Positions 1 through 8,942 are shown, counted from the first letter of the stretch. The stretch: DNA of 64,000 nt from Pseudomonas bharatica CSV86 (GCF_000319305.2 NZ_AMWJ02000002.1:868001-932000); one strand, 5' to 3'. The notes: generated by a model from the letters alone, not told the origin. Numbers and translations: made by a program.

Positions 1-642
1 CTTGGCACGCGCAACATCAAGCTGGCCCTGCGCCGCTTGCGCAAGTTCGCTCGCCAGGGCGCGGCGGACGAGCTGGATATCGACGGCACCATCGACCACA
101 CCGCCCGCGACGCCGGGCTGCTAAACATCCAGATGCGCCCGGAGCGACGCAACAGCGTGAAACTGTTGCTGCTATTCGATATCGGCGGCTCGATGGATGC
201 TCACGTGAAGATCTGCGAGGAACTGTTCTCGGCCTGCAAGACCGAGTTCAAGCACCTTGAGTATTACTACTTCCACAACTTCGTCTACGAATCGGTGTGG
301 AAGAACAACCTGCGCCGCACCTCGGAGCGCACCTCGACCCTGGACCTGCTGCACAAGTACGGCGCCGACTACAAGGTGGTGTTCGTCGGTGACGCGGCCA
401 TGGCGCCGTACGAGATCACCCAGCCGGGTGGCAGCGTCGAGCACTGGAACGAAGAGGCCGGGTATGTGTGGATGCAGCGCTTCATGGAGAAATTCAAGAA
501 GCTTATCTGGATCAACCCGTATCCGAAGGACACCTGGAACTACACGGCCTCGACCAATATCGTCCGCGAACTGATCGAGGACCGCATGTATCCGCTGACC
601 TTGCGGGGGTTGGAGGAAGGTATGAGGTTCCTGTCCAAGTAG
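1..642 (+). CDS. VWA domain protein (CoxE-like), C-terminal part
   Basis: The reading frame is already open at base 1, so the N-terminus lies outside the window. The visible part holds a von Willebrand factor A fold with the metal-site motif DIGGSMD and ends at a TAG at 640-642. The family variant DxGxS in place of DxSxS is common in Pseudomonas VWA proteins, which usually sit beside a MoxR-type AAA ATPase; that partner would lie to the left. These proteins are thought to act as metal-dependent protein-binding or chaperone modules. The exact role is unknown. Confidence 0.85.
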   Translation, partial: LGTRNIKLALRRLRKFARQGAADELDIDGTIDHTARDAGLLNIQMRPERRNSVKLLLLFDIGGSMDAHVKICEELFSACKTEFKHLEYYYFHNFVYESVWKNNLRRTSERTSTLDLLHKYGADYKVVFVGDAAMAPYEITQPGGSVEHWNEEAGYVWMQRFMEKFKKLIWINPYPKDTWNYTASTNIVRELIEDRMYPLTLRGLEEGMRFLSK

Positions 643-656
643 GAGGGTGTTCTTGA

Positions 657-748
657 GGGCCTCATCGCTGGCAAGCCAGCTCCCACAGGGATCGCTGAAC
701 CTGTGGGAGCTGGCTTGTCGGACCGCCGCACCGCAGCGATGAGGCCCT
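657..748. repeat. Paired REP palindrome, hybrid type
   Basis: An inverted pair in which the left arm reads CATCGCTGGCAAGCCAGCTC followed by CCACAG, and the right arm begins CTGTGGGAGCTGGCTTG. The outer ends AGGGCCTCATCGC and GCGATGAGGCCCT also pair. The right arm carries an insertion-like stretch TCGGACCGCCGCACCGC where a canonical arm would read CCAGCGAT. It lies between the VWA gene and pxpC, as is usual for Pseudomonas REP elements between convergent genes. Confidence 0.85.
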
Positions 749-749
749 A

Positions 750-1670
750 TCAGCCAGCAAACCTCTTGAGCCATGCCTGCATTTCAGCCCAGGCCAATTC
801 CTGCAGCACCGCCCTGAACCTCACCCGCTCCCCGGGCAAGCACTGCGCCAGCCGCGCCAGTGCCAACGGCGTCAACGCCCCCAACCGCGGATACCCGCCA
901 ATCGTCTGCCGGTCGTTGAGCAACACGATCGGCTGCCCGTCCGGCGGCACCTGCACCGCGCCCAGCGGGATGCCCTCGGAGATCATCGGGCTGCCCTGAT
1001 AACGCAAGGCCGGCCCAAGCAAGCGAATGCCCATGCGATCGCCGCGACTGTCCAGTTGCCACGGGCTGTTGAACGCATCGAACAGGCTTTGCCCGCTGAA
1101 TTCGCCCAACTGCGCGCCCATCACCAGGTCCAGGCACGCCTCGCCTTCCAGCCCCGGACGCAGCAACTCGGGCACGCTCCCCCGCCCCGCCGCTGCCCCT
1201 GCAAAGCGCAACTCATCGCCCTTGACCAAGGCACGACCTGCGCCATCCGGCCCGCCCAGTTGCTCGCGAACCACGGTTGCGCAACTGCCCAGCACCTGGG
1301 GCGCATCGAAACCACCCGGCGCCGCCAGGTAGGCCCGGGCACCGAGCAACGGCTGGCTGAACTGCAAGCGCTGCCCCTGGCGCAATACAAAGCTGCGCCA
1401 CGGTTTCAGCGGCTCGCCGTCGATCCGCGCGTTCAGGTCCGCGCCGGCCAGGGCCAGAACACAATCCGCGTCGGCCTCCACGGCAAAACCGCCCAGGGTG
1501 ATTTCCACCACTGCCGCTTGCGCCGGGTTATCCAGCAGCCAGTTGGCCCAGCGCGCCGACACCCAGTCCAATGCGCCACCCTGGGTCACGCCAAGATGAC
1601 GTACACCGAAACGGCCCTGGTCCTGAAGCTGACACAGGGGCGTGCTGGCCTCGATCCGCAGGTGGTTCAT
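750..1670 (-). CDS. pxpC: 5-oxoprolinase subunit PxpC
   Basis: This 306-residue protein belongs to the biotin-dependent carboxyltransferase / KipA family. PxpC works with PxpA and PxpB in the ATP-dependent opening of 5-oxoproline (pyroglutamate) to glutamate in the cytoplasm. Family features are the early GALDWVSARWAN segment and GGFDAPQVLGSCAT in the middle. Its start overlaps the end of pxpB by 4 bases, so the two are translationally coupled. The order pxpA-pxpB-pxpC on the minus strand fits the known operon. Length is normal and nothing looks damaged. Confidence 0.92.
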   Translation of the reverse strand: MNHLRIEASTPLCQLQDQGRFGVRHLGVTQGGALDWVSARWANWLLDNPAQAAVVEITLGGFAVEADADCVLALAGADLNARIDGEPLKPWRSFVLRQGQRLQFSQPLLGARAYLAAPGGFDAPQVLGSCATVVREQLGGPDGAGRALVKGDELRFAGAAAGRGSVPELLRPGLEGEACLDLVMGAQLGEFSGQSLFDAFNSPWQLDSRGDRMGIRLLGPALRYQGSPMISEGIPLGAVQVPPDGQPIVLLNDRQTIGGYPRLGALTPLALARLAQCLPGERVRFRAVLQELAWAEMQAWLKRFAG

Positions 1671-2362
1671 GGTTGTTCCTCCAGCGGCGAGTCGTCACCT
1701 CCCAGCCTGGTGAATTCATCCCGCCCGATAGCCACGAAACGTACCCGGTCGCCCGGCTGCAACAGGCTGTAGCCATCACGGTCACGGTCGAACAGCGCAG
1801 CGGGCGTACGCCCGATCAGGTTCCAGCCACCCGGCGACAAGGCCGGATAGGCTGCCGTCTGCCGCTCGGCAATTCCCACGCTGCCCGCCGCCACGCGCTT
1901 GCGCGGCGTCGCCAGGCGGGGCGAGGCCAGGGATTCCTCTACCAACCCCATGAAGGCGAAACCGGGGGCGAAACCAAGGGCAAACACCTGGTATTCACGC
2001 CCGGTATGCCGCCGGACGATCTCGCTTTGCGCAACGCCACAACGCGCCGCCAGCACCTTGAGTTCCGGGCCGACACTGGCGTCGTACCACACCGGAATGT
2101 CCATGCGCCGCCCTGCCCTGCCACTGTCCGGCTGCAGATCGCGCAACGCTTCGCCGATCAGGCTGCGCGCCTCGCCAGGTGAGCAATCGAACTGGATCAT
2201 CAGCGTGGTGTAGGACGGTACCAGTTCCACCAGTCGCGTGCCGAACACCTGCCGCAGGCGCCGGCTGGCCGCCAGCATCCAGGGCATGTGGGCTTCGTCG
2301 ATGGACTCGAACAGGCGCAGCATCAGGCAGTCGATGGCGACCGCTTCGATCCTTGGCTTCAT
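1667..2362 (-). CDS. pxpB: 5-oxoprolinase subunit PxpB
   Basis: A 231-residue member of the KipI / allophanate hydrolase subunit 1 family. The C-terminal half contains the conserved run FAPGFAFMGLVEESL followed by TPRKRVAAGSVGIA, which marks the cyclophilin-like domain. With PxpC it forms the part of 5-oxoprolinase thought to phosphorylate the substrate. It overlaps pxpA and pxpC by 4 bases on either side, giving a tight three-gene operon. In Bacillus the homologue KipI inhibits a sporulation kinase, but the presence of all three subunits here argues for the metabolic role. Confidence 0.92.
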   Translation of the reverse strand: MKPRIEAVAIDCLMLRLFESIDEAHMPWMLAASRRLRQVFGTRLVELVPSYTTLMIQFDCSPGEARSLIGEALRDLQPDSGRAGRRMDIPVWYDASVGPELKVLAARCGVAQSEIVRRHTGREYQVFALGFAPGFAFMGLVEESLASPRLATPRKRVAAGSVGIAERQTAAYPALSPGGWNLIGRTPAALFDRDRDGYSLLQPGDRVRFVAIGRDEFTRLGGDDSPLEEQP

Positions 2363-3111
2363 GGGGTCTTCAGGGCATCCAGGGCCTGGCGGATCTGGCG
2401 CACGGCGGCCAGCGAGCTTTGGTTGTCGCCATGCACGCAGAGGGTCTGGGCGTGCAGCGTCACGGCGCTGCCGTCGATGGCGGTAAGCGGTTCGCCACGA
2501 GCCAGGCGCAGGGCCTGCTCGACGATCAGTGCCGGGTCGTGATGCACCGCCCCCGGCAGGCGGCGGGAAACCAGGTGGCCGTCAGCGTCGTAGGCTCTGT
2601 CGGCGAAGGCCTCGAACCACAGCGGCACACCGATTTCAGCGCCCAGGGCCCGGGCAACGGTATCGTCGGCAGTGGCCATCAGCATCAGCGGCAACGGCGG
2701 GTCATAGGCGGCCACGGCTTCGAGCACGGCGCGCAGCTTGCGGTGGTCGGCCATCATGTCGTTGTACAGCGCACCATGGGGTTTGACGTAGGACAAGTGC
2801 GTGCGCTGGACCCGGCAGATGCCGTCCAGCGCGCCGATCTGGTAGTGCAGCAGGTCGCGGATTTCCTCGTTGCTACAGGCCATGGAGCGGCGGCCGAAGC
2901 CGGCCAGGTCCTGATAGGACGGGTGGGCGCCGATCCGCACCTGGTGCTGCACCGCCAGGGCGACGGTCTGGCGCATGATCCCGGGATCGCCGGCATGGAA
3001 GCCGCAGGCGATATTGGCGCAATCGACGAAGGGCATGACCTCGGCGTCCAGACCCATGGTCCAGTTGCCAAAGCTCTCGCCCATATCGCAGTTCAATAGC
3101 AGACGGCTCAT
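2359..3111 (-). CDS. pxpA: 5-oxoprolinase subunit PxpA (LamB/YcsF family)
   Basis: The protein starts MSRLLLNCDMGESFGNW, the family N-terminal signature, so the ATG at 3111 was preferred over an upstream in-frame ATG at 3174 that adds 21 unrelated residues. The product is 250 residues, normal for the family. IACGFHAGDP near residue 45 and HPSYQDLAGFGRR near 80 are further signatures. PxpA is a TIM-barrel-like subunit needed with PxpBC for 5-oxoproline hydrolysis. First gene of the pxpABC operon. Confidence 0.92.
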   Translation of the reverse strand: MSRLLLNCDMGESFGNWTMGLDAEVMPFVDCANIACGFHAGDPGIMRQTVALAVQHQVRIGAHPSYQDLAGFGRRSMACSNEEIRDLLHYQIGALDGICRVQRTHLSYVKPHGALYNDMMADHRKLRAVLEAVAAYDPPLPLMLMATADDTVARALGAEIGVPLWFEAFADRAYDADGHLVSRRLPGAVHHDPALIVEQALRLARGEPLTAIDGSAVTLHAQTLCVHGDNQSSLAAVRQIRQALDALKTP

Positions 3112-3136
3112 GGCGGGCTCCGTTGAAGAGATGAAG

Positions 3137-3658
3137 TTAACGCCAGCTTGGCTGCACGGCCTTGCGCCGACCACCCATGATCACCCAGCCGATCAGCAGC
3201 AGAATGCTCTCCACCACCAGGGCGAAGATCAGCGCACAGCCCACGCCCCAGGCCGCGGCCTCGGGCGTGAGCAGAATCTGGTAGCTGTAGCCCTTGAAGG
3301 TTTCCTCGCGGATCGCCGGGTCGGGCTGGGTCAGCACATGCCAGGTGCGGCTGGCCCAGCCGGCCTGCAACGCCTGCCATTCGCTTTCCAGCATGCGGTT
3401 GCGGGCGACCAGGCTGTCGATGCTCTCGGCATCGCTCTGGAACACCGGGTCGTCGCTGGCGCGGTAATGCCGCACCAGGGCCTGGAGATCACCGTTGAAG
3501 AAACGCTGGGCGGTCTGCTGGAAGCCCTTCAGGCCCTCGCGGGACTCCAGCACGTGGGCTTGCACGCGCTGGCTGTAGTCATTGACCAGGCCGGGCACCT
3601 GGACGCCCAGCAACAGACCACAGGTGAACAGGATCAACCGCAGGTAGCTTCTCAGCAT
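3137..3658 (-). CDS. DUF2937 family membrane protein
   Basis: A 173-residue protein, starting at MLRSYLRLI. It has one N-terminal membrane segment (about residues 6-23) and one near the C-terminus (about 137-162), with a soluble helical loop of roughly 110 residues between. This matches DUF2937, a family of unknown function seen in Pseudomonas beside the neighbouring amidotransferase gene. The stop lies 25 bases before pxpA, so it may share the transcript from the amidotransferase downwards. No catalytic motif is visible and the function is unknown. Confidence 0.8.
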   Translation of the reverse strand: MLRSYLRLILFTCGLLLGVQVPGLVNDYSQRVQAHVLESREGLKGFQQTAQRFFNGDLQALVRHYRASDDPVFQSDAESIDSLVARNRMLESEWQALQAGWASRTWHVLTQPDPAIREETFKGYSYQILLTPEAAAWGVGCALIFALVVESILLLIGWVIMGGRRKAVQPSWR

Positions 3659-3669
3659 TTGGCTCGTCC

Positions 3670-4446
3670 TTAGCGGGTCTGGCCCTTGGCGATGCATTCG
3701 CCCTTGCGCCACAGGCCCCATTGGCCGGGCTCGTAGCGGTTCCAGGTTTCGTTTTCGGTCAGCGCTTCGGTGGTGATGACCGTGACCACATCGTTGGGCG
3801 TGGTTTCGGCATGGAAGTCGACGATCATGTCCACGTCCTTGAGCCGCGCCGGGCCGAATGGCGCACGCCGGGTGATGTGCACCAGCTTGGTCGAACAGAA
3901 GCAGAACAGCCAGTCGCCATCGCTCAGCAGGCAGTTGAACACGCCCTTGCCACGGTATTCGGCACAGGCCTGCTCCAGCACCGGCAGCAGTTGCTCGACG
4001 TCCACCGGCTCGGGAAAGGCTTCACGGATGCGGTTGAGCAGGTCGCAGAAGGCCGCTTCGCTGTCGGTGTCGCCGATCGGCCGGTAGAAGCTGGTCAGGC
4101 CATTGAAATCGGCGAGCTGGCCGTTGTGCGCGAAGCACCAGTTGCGCCCCCACAGTTCGCGGACGAAGGGGTGGGTGTTGGACAGGCAGACCTTGCCGAC
4201 GTTGGCCTGGCGGATATGGCCGATCACCACTTCGCTCTTGATCGGATAGCGCTGCACCAGGCTGGCGACTTCCGATTCGCAGCTTGCCGCCGGGTCCTGG
4301 AATACCCGCAGGCCGCGGCCTTCATAGAAACCGATGCCCCAGCCGTCACGGTGGGGGCCGGTACGGCCACCACGCTGCATCAGGCCGGTGAAGCTGAAAA
4401 CGATGTCGGTAGGGACGTTGGCGCTCATGCCCAGGAGTTCACACAT
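3670..4446 (-). CDS. Class II glutamine amidotransferase, YafJ-like
   Basis: The 258-residue protein begins MCELLGMSANVP; Cys2 becomes the N-terminal nucleophile after Met removal, as in class II (Ntn) glutaminases. GPHRDGWGIGFYEG and the GHIRQANVG and FAHNGQLADF segments provide the usual glutamine-binding Arg, Asn and Asp residues. It has no synthase domain, as in E. coli YafJ, so it may act as a free-standing glutaminase; the physiological substrate is not established. It lies 11 bases upstream of the DUF2937 gene and probably shares its transcript. Confidence 0.88.
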   Translation of the reverse strand: MCELLGMSANVPTDIVFSFTGLMQRGGRTGPHRDGWGIGFYEGRGLRVFQDPAASCESEVASLVQRYPIKSEVVIGHIRQANVGKVCLSNTHPFVRELWGRNWCFAHNGQLADFNGLTSFYRPIGDTDSEAAFCDLLNRIREAFPEPVDVEQLLPVLEQACAEYRGKGVFNCLLSDGDWLFCFCSTKLVHITRRAPFGPARLKDVDMIVDFHAETTPNDVVTVITTEALTENETWNRYEPGQWGLWRKGECIAKGQTR

Positions 4447-4460
4447 GCTCGGGCCTCCAG

Positions 4461-4943
4461 TTACAGACGTGGTTCGAGACGCTGGCGCGCCCCGCCCGGC
4501 GGCGCCTCGGGTGGCTCGTCGCGATAGCGCGCACGGCTATCGGCGGGCTCGGCCTGGATTTCCTCGGCCTCGCGCTTCTTCGCAGCTTCAACGCGTTCGC
4601 GGCGCGCCCGGGCGCGAGCCTCCAGGGGCATGCGGATGGCAACGAAGATCAGGTACAGGGCGAAGGCGATCATGCCGTACATCGCCAGGTCGGCGGCAGC
4701 GCGCCAGACGTTGTTGCCGACCTTGAAGGCCAGGTCCAGGGCGCTGATGGCGATGGCCGGGGCGAAGATGTCCTTGGCCGGATCGACGATGGTCGGGGTG
4801 AACAGCAGCACGGCCAGCAACACCCGCAGCGGCTCGCGCAGCCAGCGCCACATCCAGCCGGTCAGGCGAAAGCCCACCCACAGGCAACCCAGGGCGGCCA
4901 GGGCATACAGGCCCCAGGCGAACAGATAGTCGTTTTCGGTCAT
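4461..4943 (-). CDS. Small inner-membrane protein of unknown function
   Basis: A 160-residue protein with about four hydrophobic stretches in the first 110 residues (about 7-28, 36-50, 57-70 and 86-106), followed by a highly charged tail rich in Arg and Glu that is probably cytoplasmic. No transporter signature is visible, although similar proteins are sometimes labelled MFS transporter in databases; the length makes that unlikely. It is 14 bases upstream of the amidotransferase gene and divergent from oligopeptidase B. Function unknown. Confidence 0.7.
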   Translation of the reverse strand: MTENDYLFAWGLYALAALGCLWVGFRLTGWMWRWLREPLRVLLAVLLFTPTIVDPAKDIFAPAIAISALDLAFKVGNNVWRAAADLAMYGMIAFALYLIFVAIRMPLEARARARRERVEAAKKREAEEIQAEPADSRARYRDEPPEAPPGGARQRLEPRL

Positions 4944-5025
4944 GGCGTCCGTGGTAGGTAGGCAAACAGGCGCTTATGATAGCGATTTTTCCGCGCGCAG
5001 GCGCCCCCCAGCCAAGGAACCGCAT

Positions 5026-7083
5026 ATGTCCTCTTCCGCCCGAGCCCTGTCCGCCCCGATCGCCCGCCGGGGCGAAGGCGCGGATCCCTATGCCTGGCTG
5101 CAGGAACGCGACGCTCCCGAGGTGATGGCCTACCTGGAGGCCGAGAACGCTTTCCAGGAGGCGCAACTCGCCGGCCAGGCCGGCTTGCGCGAAACCCTGT
5201 TCGAGGAAATCAAGGGCCGCATCCTCGAAACCGACCTGTCCCTGCCCTCGCCCTGGGGCCCTTATCTGTACTACACCCGCACCACCGCCGGCGACGAATA
5301 CGCCCGACACTATCGCTGCCCACGCCCGGCCGATGATTCCAACACGGTGGACGAAAGCCGCGAGGAACTGCTGCTCGACCCCAACGCACTGGCTGCCGGC
5401 GGCTTCCTCAGCCTGGGCGCCTTCAACGTCAGCCCGGACCACCAGCGCCTGGCCTACAGCCTGGATACCAGCGGCGACGAGATCTACACCCTGTACGTCA
5501 AGGAGCTGGCCAGCGGCGCGATCAGCGAACTCCCGTTCGACGATTGCGACGGCAGCATGACCTGGGCCAACGACAGCCAGACCCTGTTCTTCACCGAGCT
5601 GGACGACACCCACCGGCCGTTCCGCCTGCACCGCCACCGCCTCGGCAGCGCCGAGGCCGAGCCGGTCTTCGAGGAAAACGACGGGCGCTTCTTCCTCCAC
5701 TGCTACCGCTCGAGCTCCGAGCGCCAGTTGGTGCTGTCGCTCAACAGCAAGACCACCAGCGAAGCCTGGGTACTGGATGCCGACACCCCGGGCGGCACGT
5801 TCGCCTGCCTGGCGCCACGGGTCGAAGGCCATGAATACGACGCCGACCACGGCAAGCTCGACGGCGAATGGCGCTGGTTCGTGCGCAGCAACCAGGACGG
5901 CATCAACTTCGCCCTCTATCACGCTCCCGGTGACCGCGTGCCCACCCGCGACCTATGGCAGGTACTGGTGCCCCACAGCGACACGGTGATGATCGAGGGC
6001 CTGACCCTCAATGCCGGCGCCCTGACCCTGAGCCTGCGCGAGGGCGGCCTGCCGATCATCGAAGTGCGCCCTTGCGGGCTGCCGGCCTACCGGGTGCAAC
6101 TGCCGGACGCTGCCTACAGTCTGTACGTACAGGACAGCCTGGAGTTCACCAGCACGCGCATTCGCCTGCGCTACGAAGCCCTGAACCGCCCGGCCCAGGT
6201 GCGCCAGCTGGACCTCGCCACTGGCGAACAGGTGGTACTCAAGCAAACGCCGGTGCTTGGCGAGTTCGATGCCGACGCCTATGTCAGCCAGCGCCTCTGG
6301 GCACAGGCCAGCGACGGCACGCGGGTGCCGATCAGCCTGGTCCAGCGTCGCAGCGACCTTGGCCAGCCGGTGCCGCTCTACCTGTACGGCTACGGCGCCT
6401 ACGGCGAAAGCCTCGATCCGTGGTTCTCCCATGCCCGCCTGAGCCTGCTGGACCGCGGCGTGGCCTTTGCCATCGCCCACGTGCGTGGCGGCGGCGAGCT
6501 GGGCGAAGCCTGGTACCGCGCCGGCAAGCAGGAACACAAGGCCAACACCTTCAGCGACTTCATCGCCTGTGCCGAACACCTGATCGCGTCCGGCATCACC
6601 CGCGCCAGCCAGCTGGCGATCAGCGGCGGCAGCGCCGGCGGCCTGTTGATCGGCGCGGTGCTCAACCAGCGTCCCGAGCTGTTCAAGGTGGCGATTGCCG
6701 AGGTGCCGTTCGTCGACGTGCTCAATACCATGCTCGATCCGGACCTGCCGCTGACCGTCACCGAATACGACGAATGGGGCAATCCCCAGGAGCCGGAGGT
6801 TTACCAACGGATCAAGGCCTACGCGCCTTACGAAAACCTGAAGGCCCAGGCCTATCCGTCCTTGCTGGTGATCGCCGGCTATAACGATAGCCGCGTGCAG
6901 TATTGGGAAGCGGCCAAGTGGGTGGCGAAGCTGCGGGTCACCAAGACCGACGGCAATCCGCTGCTGCTCAAGACCGAGCTGGGCGCCGGCCATGGCGGCA
7001 TGAGCGGGCGCTACCAGGGCCTGCGCGACGTGGCGCTGGAGTACGCCTTCGTGCTGGACGAGCTGGGTGTGGCGAGCGTCTAG
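5026..7083 (+). CDS. ptrB: Oligopeptidase B (prolyl oligopeptidase family S9A)
   Basis: A cytoplasmic serine peptidase that cuts short peptides after Lys or Arg. The start chosen, MSSSARALSAP, gives 685 residues, the usual size; an earlier in-frame ATG at 4942 would add sequence from the divergent promoter. An N-terminal beta-propeller is followed by an alpha/beta-hydrolase domain with SGGSAGG (Ser536), YNDSRV (Asp621) and GAGHGG (His656). These positions are within a few residues of the E. coli triad. The stop TAG lies in a CTAG shared with the stop of the convergent gene downstream. Confidence 0.95.
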   Translation: MSSSARALSAPIARRGEGADPYAWLQERDAPEVMAYLEAENAFQEAQLAGQAGLRETLFEEIKGRILETDLSLPSPWGPYLYYTRTTAGDEYARHYRCPRPADDSNTVDESREELLLDPNALAAGGFLSLGAFNVSPDHQRLAYSLDTSGDEIYTLYVKELASGAISELPFDDCDGSMTWANDSQTLFFTELDDTHRPFRLHRHRLGSAEAEPVFEENDGRFFLHCYRSSSERQLVLSLNSKTTSEAWVLDADTPGGTFACLAPRVEGHEYDADHGKLDGEWRWFVRSNQDGINFALYHAPGDRVPTRDLWQVLVPHSDTVMIEGLTLNAGALTLSLREGGLPIIEVRPCGLPAYRVQLPDAAYSLYVQDSLEFTSTRIRLRYEALNRPAQVRQLDLATGEQVVLKQTPVLGEFDADAYVSQRLWAQASDGTRVPISLVQRRSDLGQPVPLYLYGYGAYGESLDPWFSHARLSLLDRGVAFAIAHVRGGGELGEAWYRAGKQEHKANTFSDFIACAEHLIASGITRASQLAISGGSAGGLLIGAVLNQRPELFKVAIAEVPFVDVLNTMLDPDLPLTVTEYDEWGNPQEPEVYQRIKAYAPYENLKAQAYPSLLVIAGYNDSRVQYWEAAKWVAKLRVTKTDGNPLLLKTELGAGHGGMSGRYQGLRDVALEYAFVLDELGVASV

Positions 7084-7361
7084 TCCTTGGTCTTGTCCAT
7101 AGTCTTGTCCGGCGTCGGCATCAGCCCCGGCAGCGGTTGATCCTTGGGCGGCGATGGCAATGGCATGGGCGGCAGCAACGGGCCGCCCGGCCTGCCGTCG
7201 CCGGCCTTCGGTGGCATCGATGGGGTGATTTGCGGATAGGGCGTGGGCGTCGCGGTACCCGGCGCCCCGGGCACCGGCGCGATCACGCGCGGTTGCAGGT
7301 CGTCGGCCTGGGCGGTGGCCAGGCTGGCGACGCAATACAGCAGGATGCTCGTCAGACGCAT
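7080..7361 (-). CDS. Small secreted proline-rich protein
   Basis: A 93-residue protein with a clear signal peptide: Arg at position 2, a hydrophobic core ILLYCVASLATA, and a likely cleavage site after AQA (near residue 19). The mature part is about one-quarter proline, with repeated PxP and PPMP stretches and a charged DKTMDKTKD end. No known domain was recognised. It is convergent with ptrB and overlaps it by 4 bases. A periplasmic or envelope location is likely; function unknown. Confidence 0.7.
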   Translation of the reverse strand: MRLTSILLYCVASLATAQADDLQPRVIAPVPGAPGTATPTPYPQITPSMPPKAGDGRPGGPLLPPMPLPSPPKDQPLPGLMPTPDKTMDKTKD

Positions 7362-7490
7362 GCGGGGCTCCTGGTCGAGGTCATGCCATACAGACTACTC
7401 CGCCATGTAGCGGATTGCCTGCCCAGGAAGCGGTACTGGCGCTAAACTGACGGCGAAACCGTGCCAACCCAAGCCTGAACAGGTAAGAAC

Positions 7491-7865
7491 ATGACTGACG
7501 CCTCCTCCGCCGCTGCCACCGCGCGGCTCGACCGCATCCTCGCCGACGCCAAGCGCGACGATGAACGGGGCTACCGGCAGAAAGCCCTGCGCATGTACCC
7601 GCATGTCTGCGGCCGCTGCGCCCGGGAGTTCTCCGGCAAGCGCTTGAGCGAACTGACCGTGCATCACCGCGACCATAACCACGACAACAATCCCCAGGAC
7701 GGCTCCAACTGGGAACTGCTGTGCCTGTACTGCCACGACAACGAGCATTCGCGCTATACCGACCAGCAGTACTTCAGCGAAGGCTCGCTGAGCACGCCGT
7801 CCATCGCCAAGGCCACGCACAACCCCTTCGCCGCCCTCGCCGGAATGCTCAACAAGAAGGACTGA
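7491..7865 (+). CDS. HNH nuclease YajD
   Basis: A 124-residue HNH endonuclease-fold protein. A zinc-binding pair VCGRC near residue 40 is followed by LTVHHRDHNHDNNP (the His-His-Asn core) and LLCLYCHDNEH with the second Cys pair. This arrangement and length match E. coli YajD and its Pseudomonas relatives. YajD-type proteins are conserved single-copy genes; the DNA target and role are not known. Transcribed ahead of the RNA methyltransferase gene, with a 60-base gap. Confidence 0.88.
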   Translation: MTDASSAAATARLDRILADAKRDDERGYRQKALRMYPHVCGRCAREFSGKRLSELTVHHRDHNHDNNPQDGSNWELLCLYCHDNEHSRYTDQQYFSEGSLSTPSIAKATHNPFAALAGMLNKKD

Positions 7866-7925
7866 AGTCGCAGCACGCCGCGCCGAGCCCGTATAATCGC
7901 GTCTTTTTTGCGAAGGGCCCGGCAC

Positions 7926-8396
7926 GTGGCGAACAAAAGGTACAGCTGCATCGGCCTGTACAACCCCAAATCCCCTGAAAACGTCGGTTCGGTGATGCGC
8001 GCCGCCGGCTGCTATGGCGTGAACTCGGTGTTCTACACCGGCAAGCGCTACGAACGCGCTCGCGACTTCGTCACCGACACCAAGCGGGTTCACTACGACA
8101 TCCCGCTGATCGGCATCGACGACCTGCAGAAGATCATTCCCCTGGGCTGTACCCCGGTGGCCGTGGAACTGGTGGAAGGCGCTCGGCCCCTGCCGGAATA
8201 CACCCATCCGGACCGTGCCATCTACATCTTCGGCCCCGAGGACGGCAGCCTGGACGACGACGTCCGCGCCTGGTGCGAGGAGACCATCTACATCCCGACC
8301 AACGGTTGCATGAACCTGGCCGCCACGGTCAACGTCGTGCTTTACGACCGCATGGCCAAAGGGCTGAACACCCGCTCCGGGCCGCGCTTCAAGTAA
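7926..8396 (+). CDS. TrmH/SpoU-family RNA 2'-O-methyltransferase
   Basis: The start is a GTG at 7926 (VANKRYSCIGLYNPK), giving 156 residues; an upstream in-frame start has no homology-like sequence. All three SpoU motifs are visible: NPKSPENVGSVMRAAG (motif 1), FGPEDGSLDDDV (motif 2) and IPTNGCMNLAATVNVVLYDR (motif 3, which closes the SAM-binding trefoil knot). The family methylates ribose 2'-O in tRNA or rRNA. The size suggests a minimal catalytic domain like TrmL, but the central variable region is unlike classic TrmL and the target is uncertain. Confidence 0.88.
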   Translation: MANKRYSCIGLYNPKSPENVGSVMRAAGCYGVNSVFYTGKRYERARDFVTDTKRVHYDIPLIGIDDLQKIIPLGCTPVAVELVEGARPLPEYTHPDRAIYIFGPEDGSLDDDVRAWCEETIYIPTNGCMNLAATVNVVLYDRMAKGLNTRSGPRFK

Positions 8397-8463
8397 GCGA
8401 TTGAACGCCGGGCGCAAGCCGGCGGTCTGCTGACTATCACGTCACTCAAGAGGAGAAGCGCTC

Positions 8464-8826
8464 ATGCGCCAGAAGCCAGAGATTCCGGCAACGCCCTTTC
8501 AGAGCAAACCCGAGCACAACGTCCAGGGCTGGGAGCGAGCGGGCTCGGTATTCACCGGGGTAGTGATGCTGGGCAAGGGCCTGCGTCGTGGCGGTCTGTT
8601 CGGGCTGGTCCAGATGGCCATTGGCGGCGCCGTGCTGGCCCGCGGGGTCACCGGGCATTGTTCGGCGAAAAGCCTGCTGGAGAAAGGACGCCAGGACCTG
8701 GACGGGATCCGGGCGAAGATCGAACGCACCGGAAGCGAGCTGAAGTCGTTGAAGGATGCGGCGGAGGCGGCGACCAAGAGTGCCACCGTGACCGGGAACG
8801 ATTCGCTGGTCAGTCCAAAACCCTGA
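8464..8826 (+). CDS. DUF2892 (YgaP-type membrane domain) protein
   Basis: A 120-residue protein. Residues about 17-62 look like the two-helix DUF2892 membrane domain, glycine-rich, with VTGHCSAKSL at its end, the usual ending of this domain. The C-terminal 50 residues form a charged, coiled-coil-like helix with many Glu, Lys and Arg. A strong ribosome site AGGAGA lies 7-12 bases before the ATG. No catalytic rhodanese domain is attached, unlike YgaP. Function unknown. Confidence 0.75.
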   Translation: MRQKPEIPATPFQSKPEHNVQGWERAGSVFTGVVMLGKGLRRGGLFGLVQMAIGGAVLARGVTGHCSAKSLLEKGRQDLDGIRAKIERTGSELKSLKDAAEAATKSATVTGNDSLVSPKP

Positions 8827-8843
8827 GATTTGCTGTGCTCTTC

Positions 8844-8942
8844 AGGGCCTCATCGCTGGCAAGCCAGCTCCCACAGGTTGAGTGCAGATCTTGAGATCAC
8901 TGCAGCCCTGTGGGAGCTGGCTTGCCAGCGATAGGGCCCTGA
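8844..8942. repeat. Paired REP palindrome, canonical type
   Basis: Left arm AGGGCCTCATCGCTGGCAAG leading into CCAGCTCCCACAG; right arm CTGTGGGAGCTGGCTTGCCA leading into GCGATAGGGCCCT. The arms are near-perfect inverted copies around a 36-base spacer. The element lies between two convergent genes and could act as a transcription stop or DNA-organising site. Confidence 0.88.

Noticed and set aside
4588..5922. A 444-residue open frame on the minus strand
   Set aside because: It runs across ptrB and the opposite frame of the small membrane protein; only those two have family features and normal starts.
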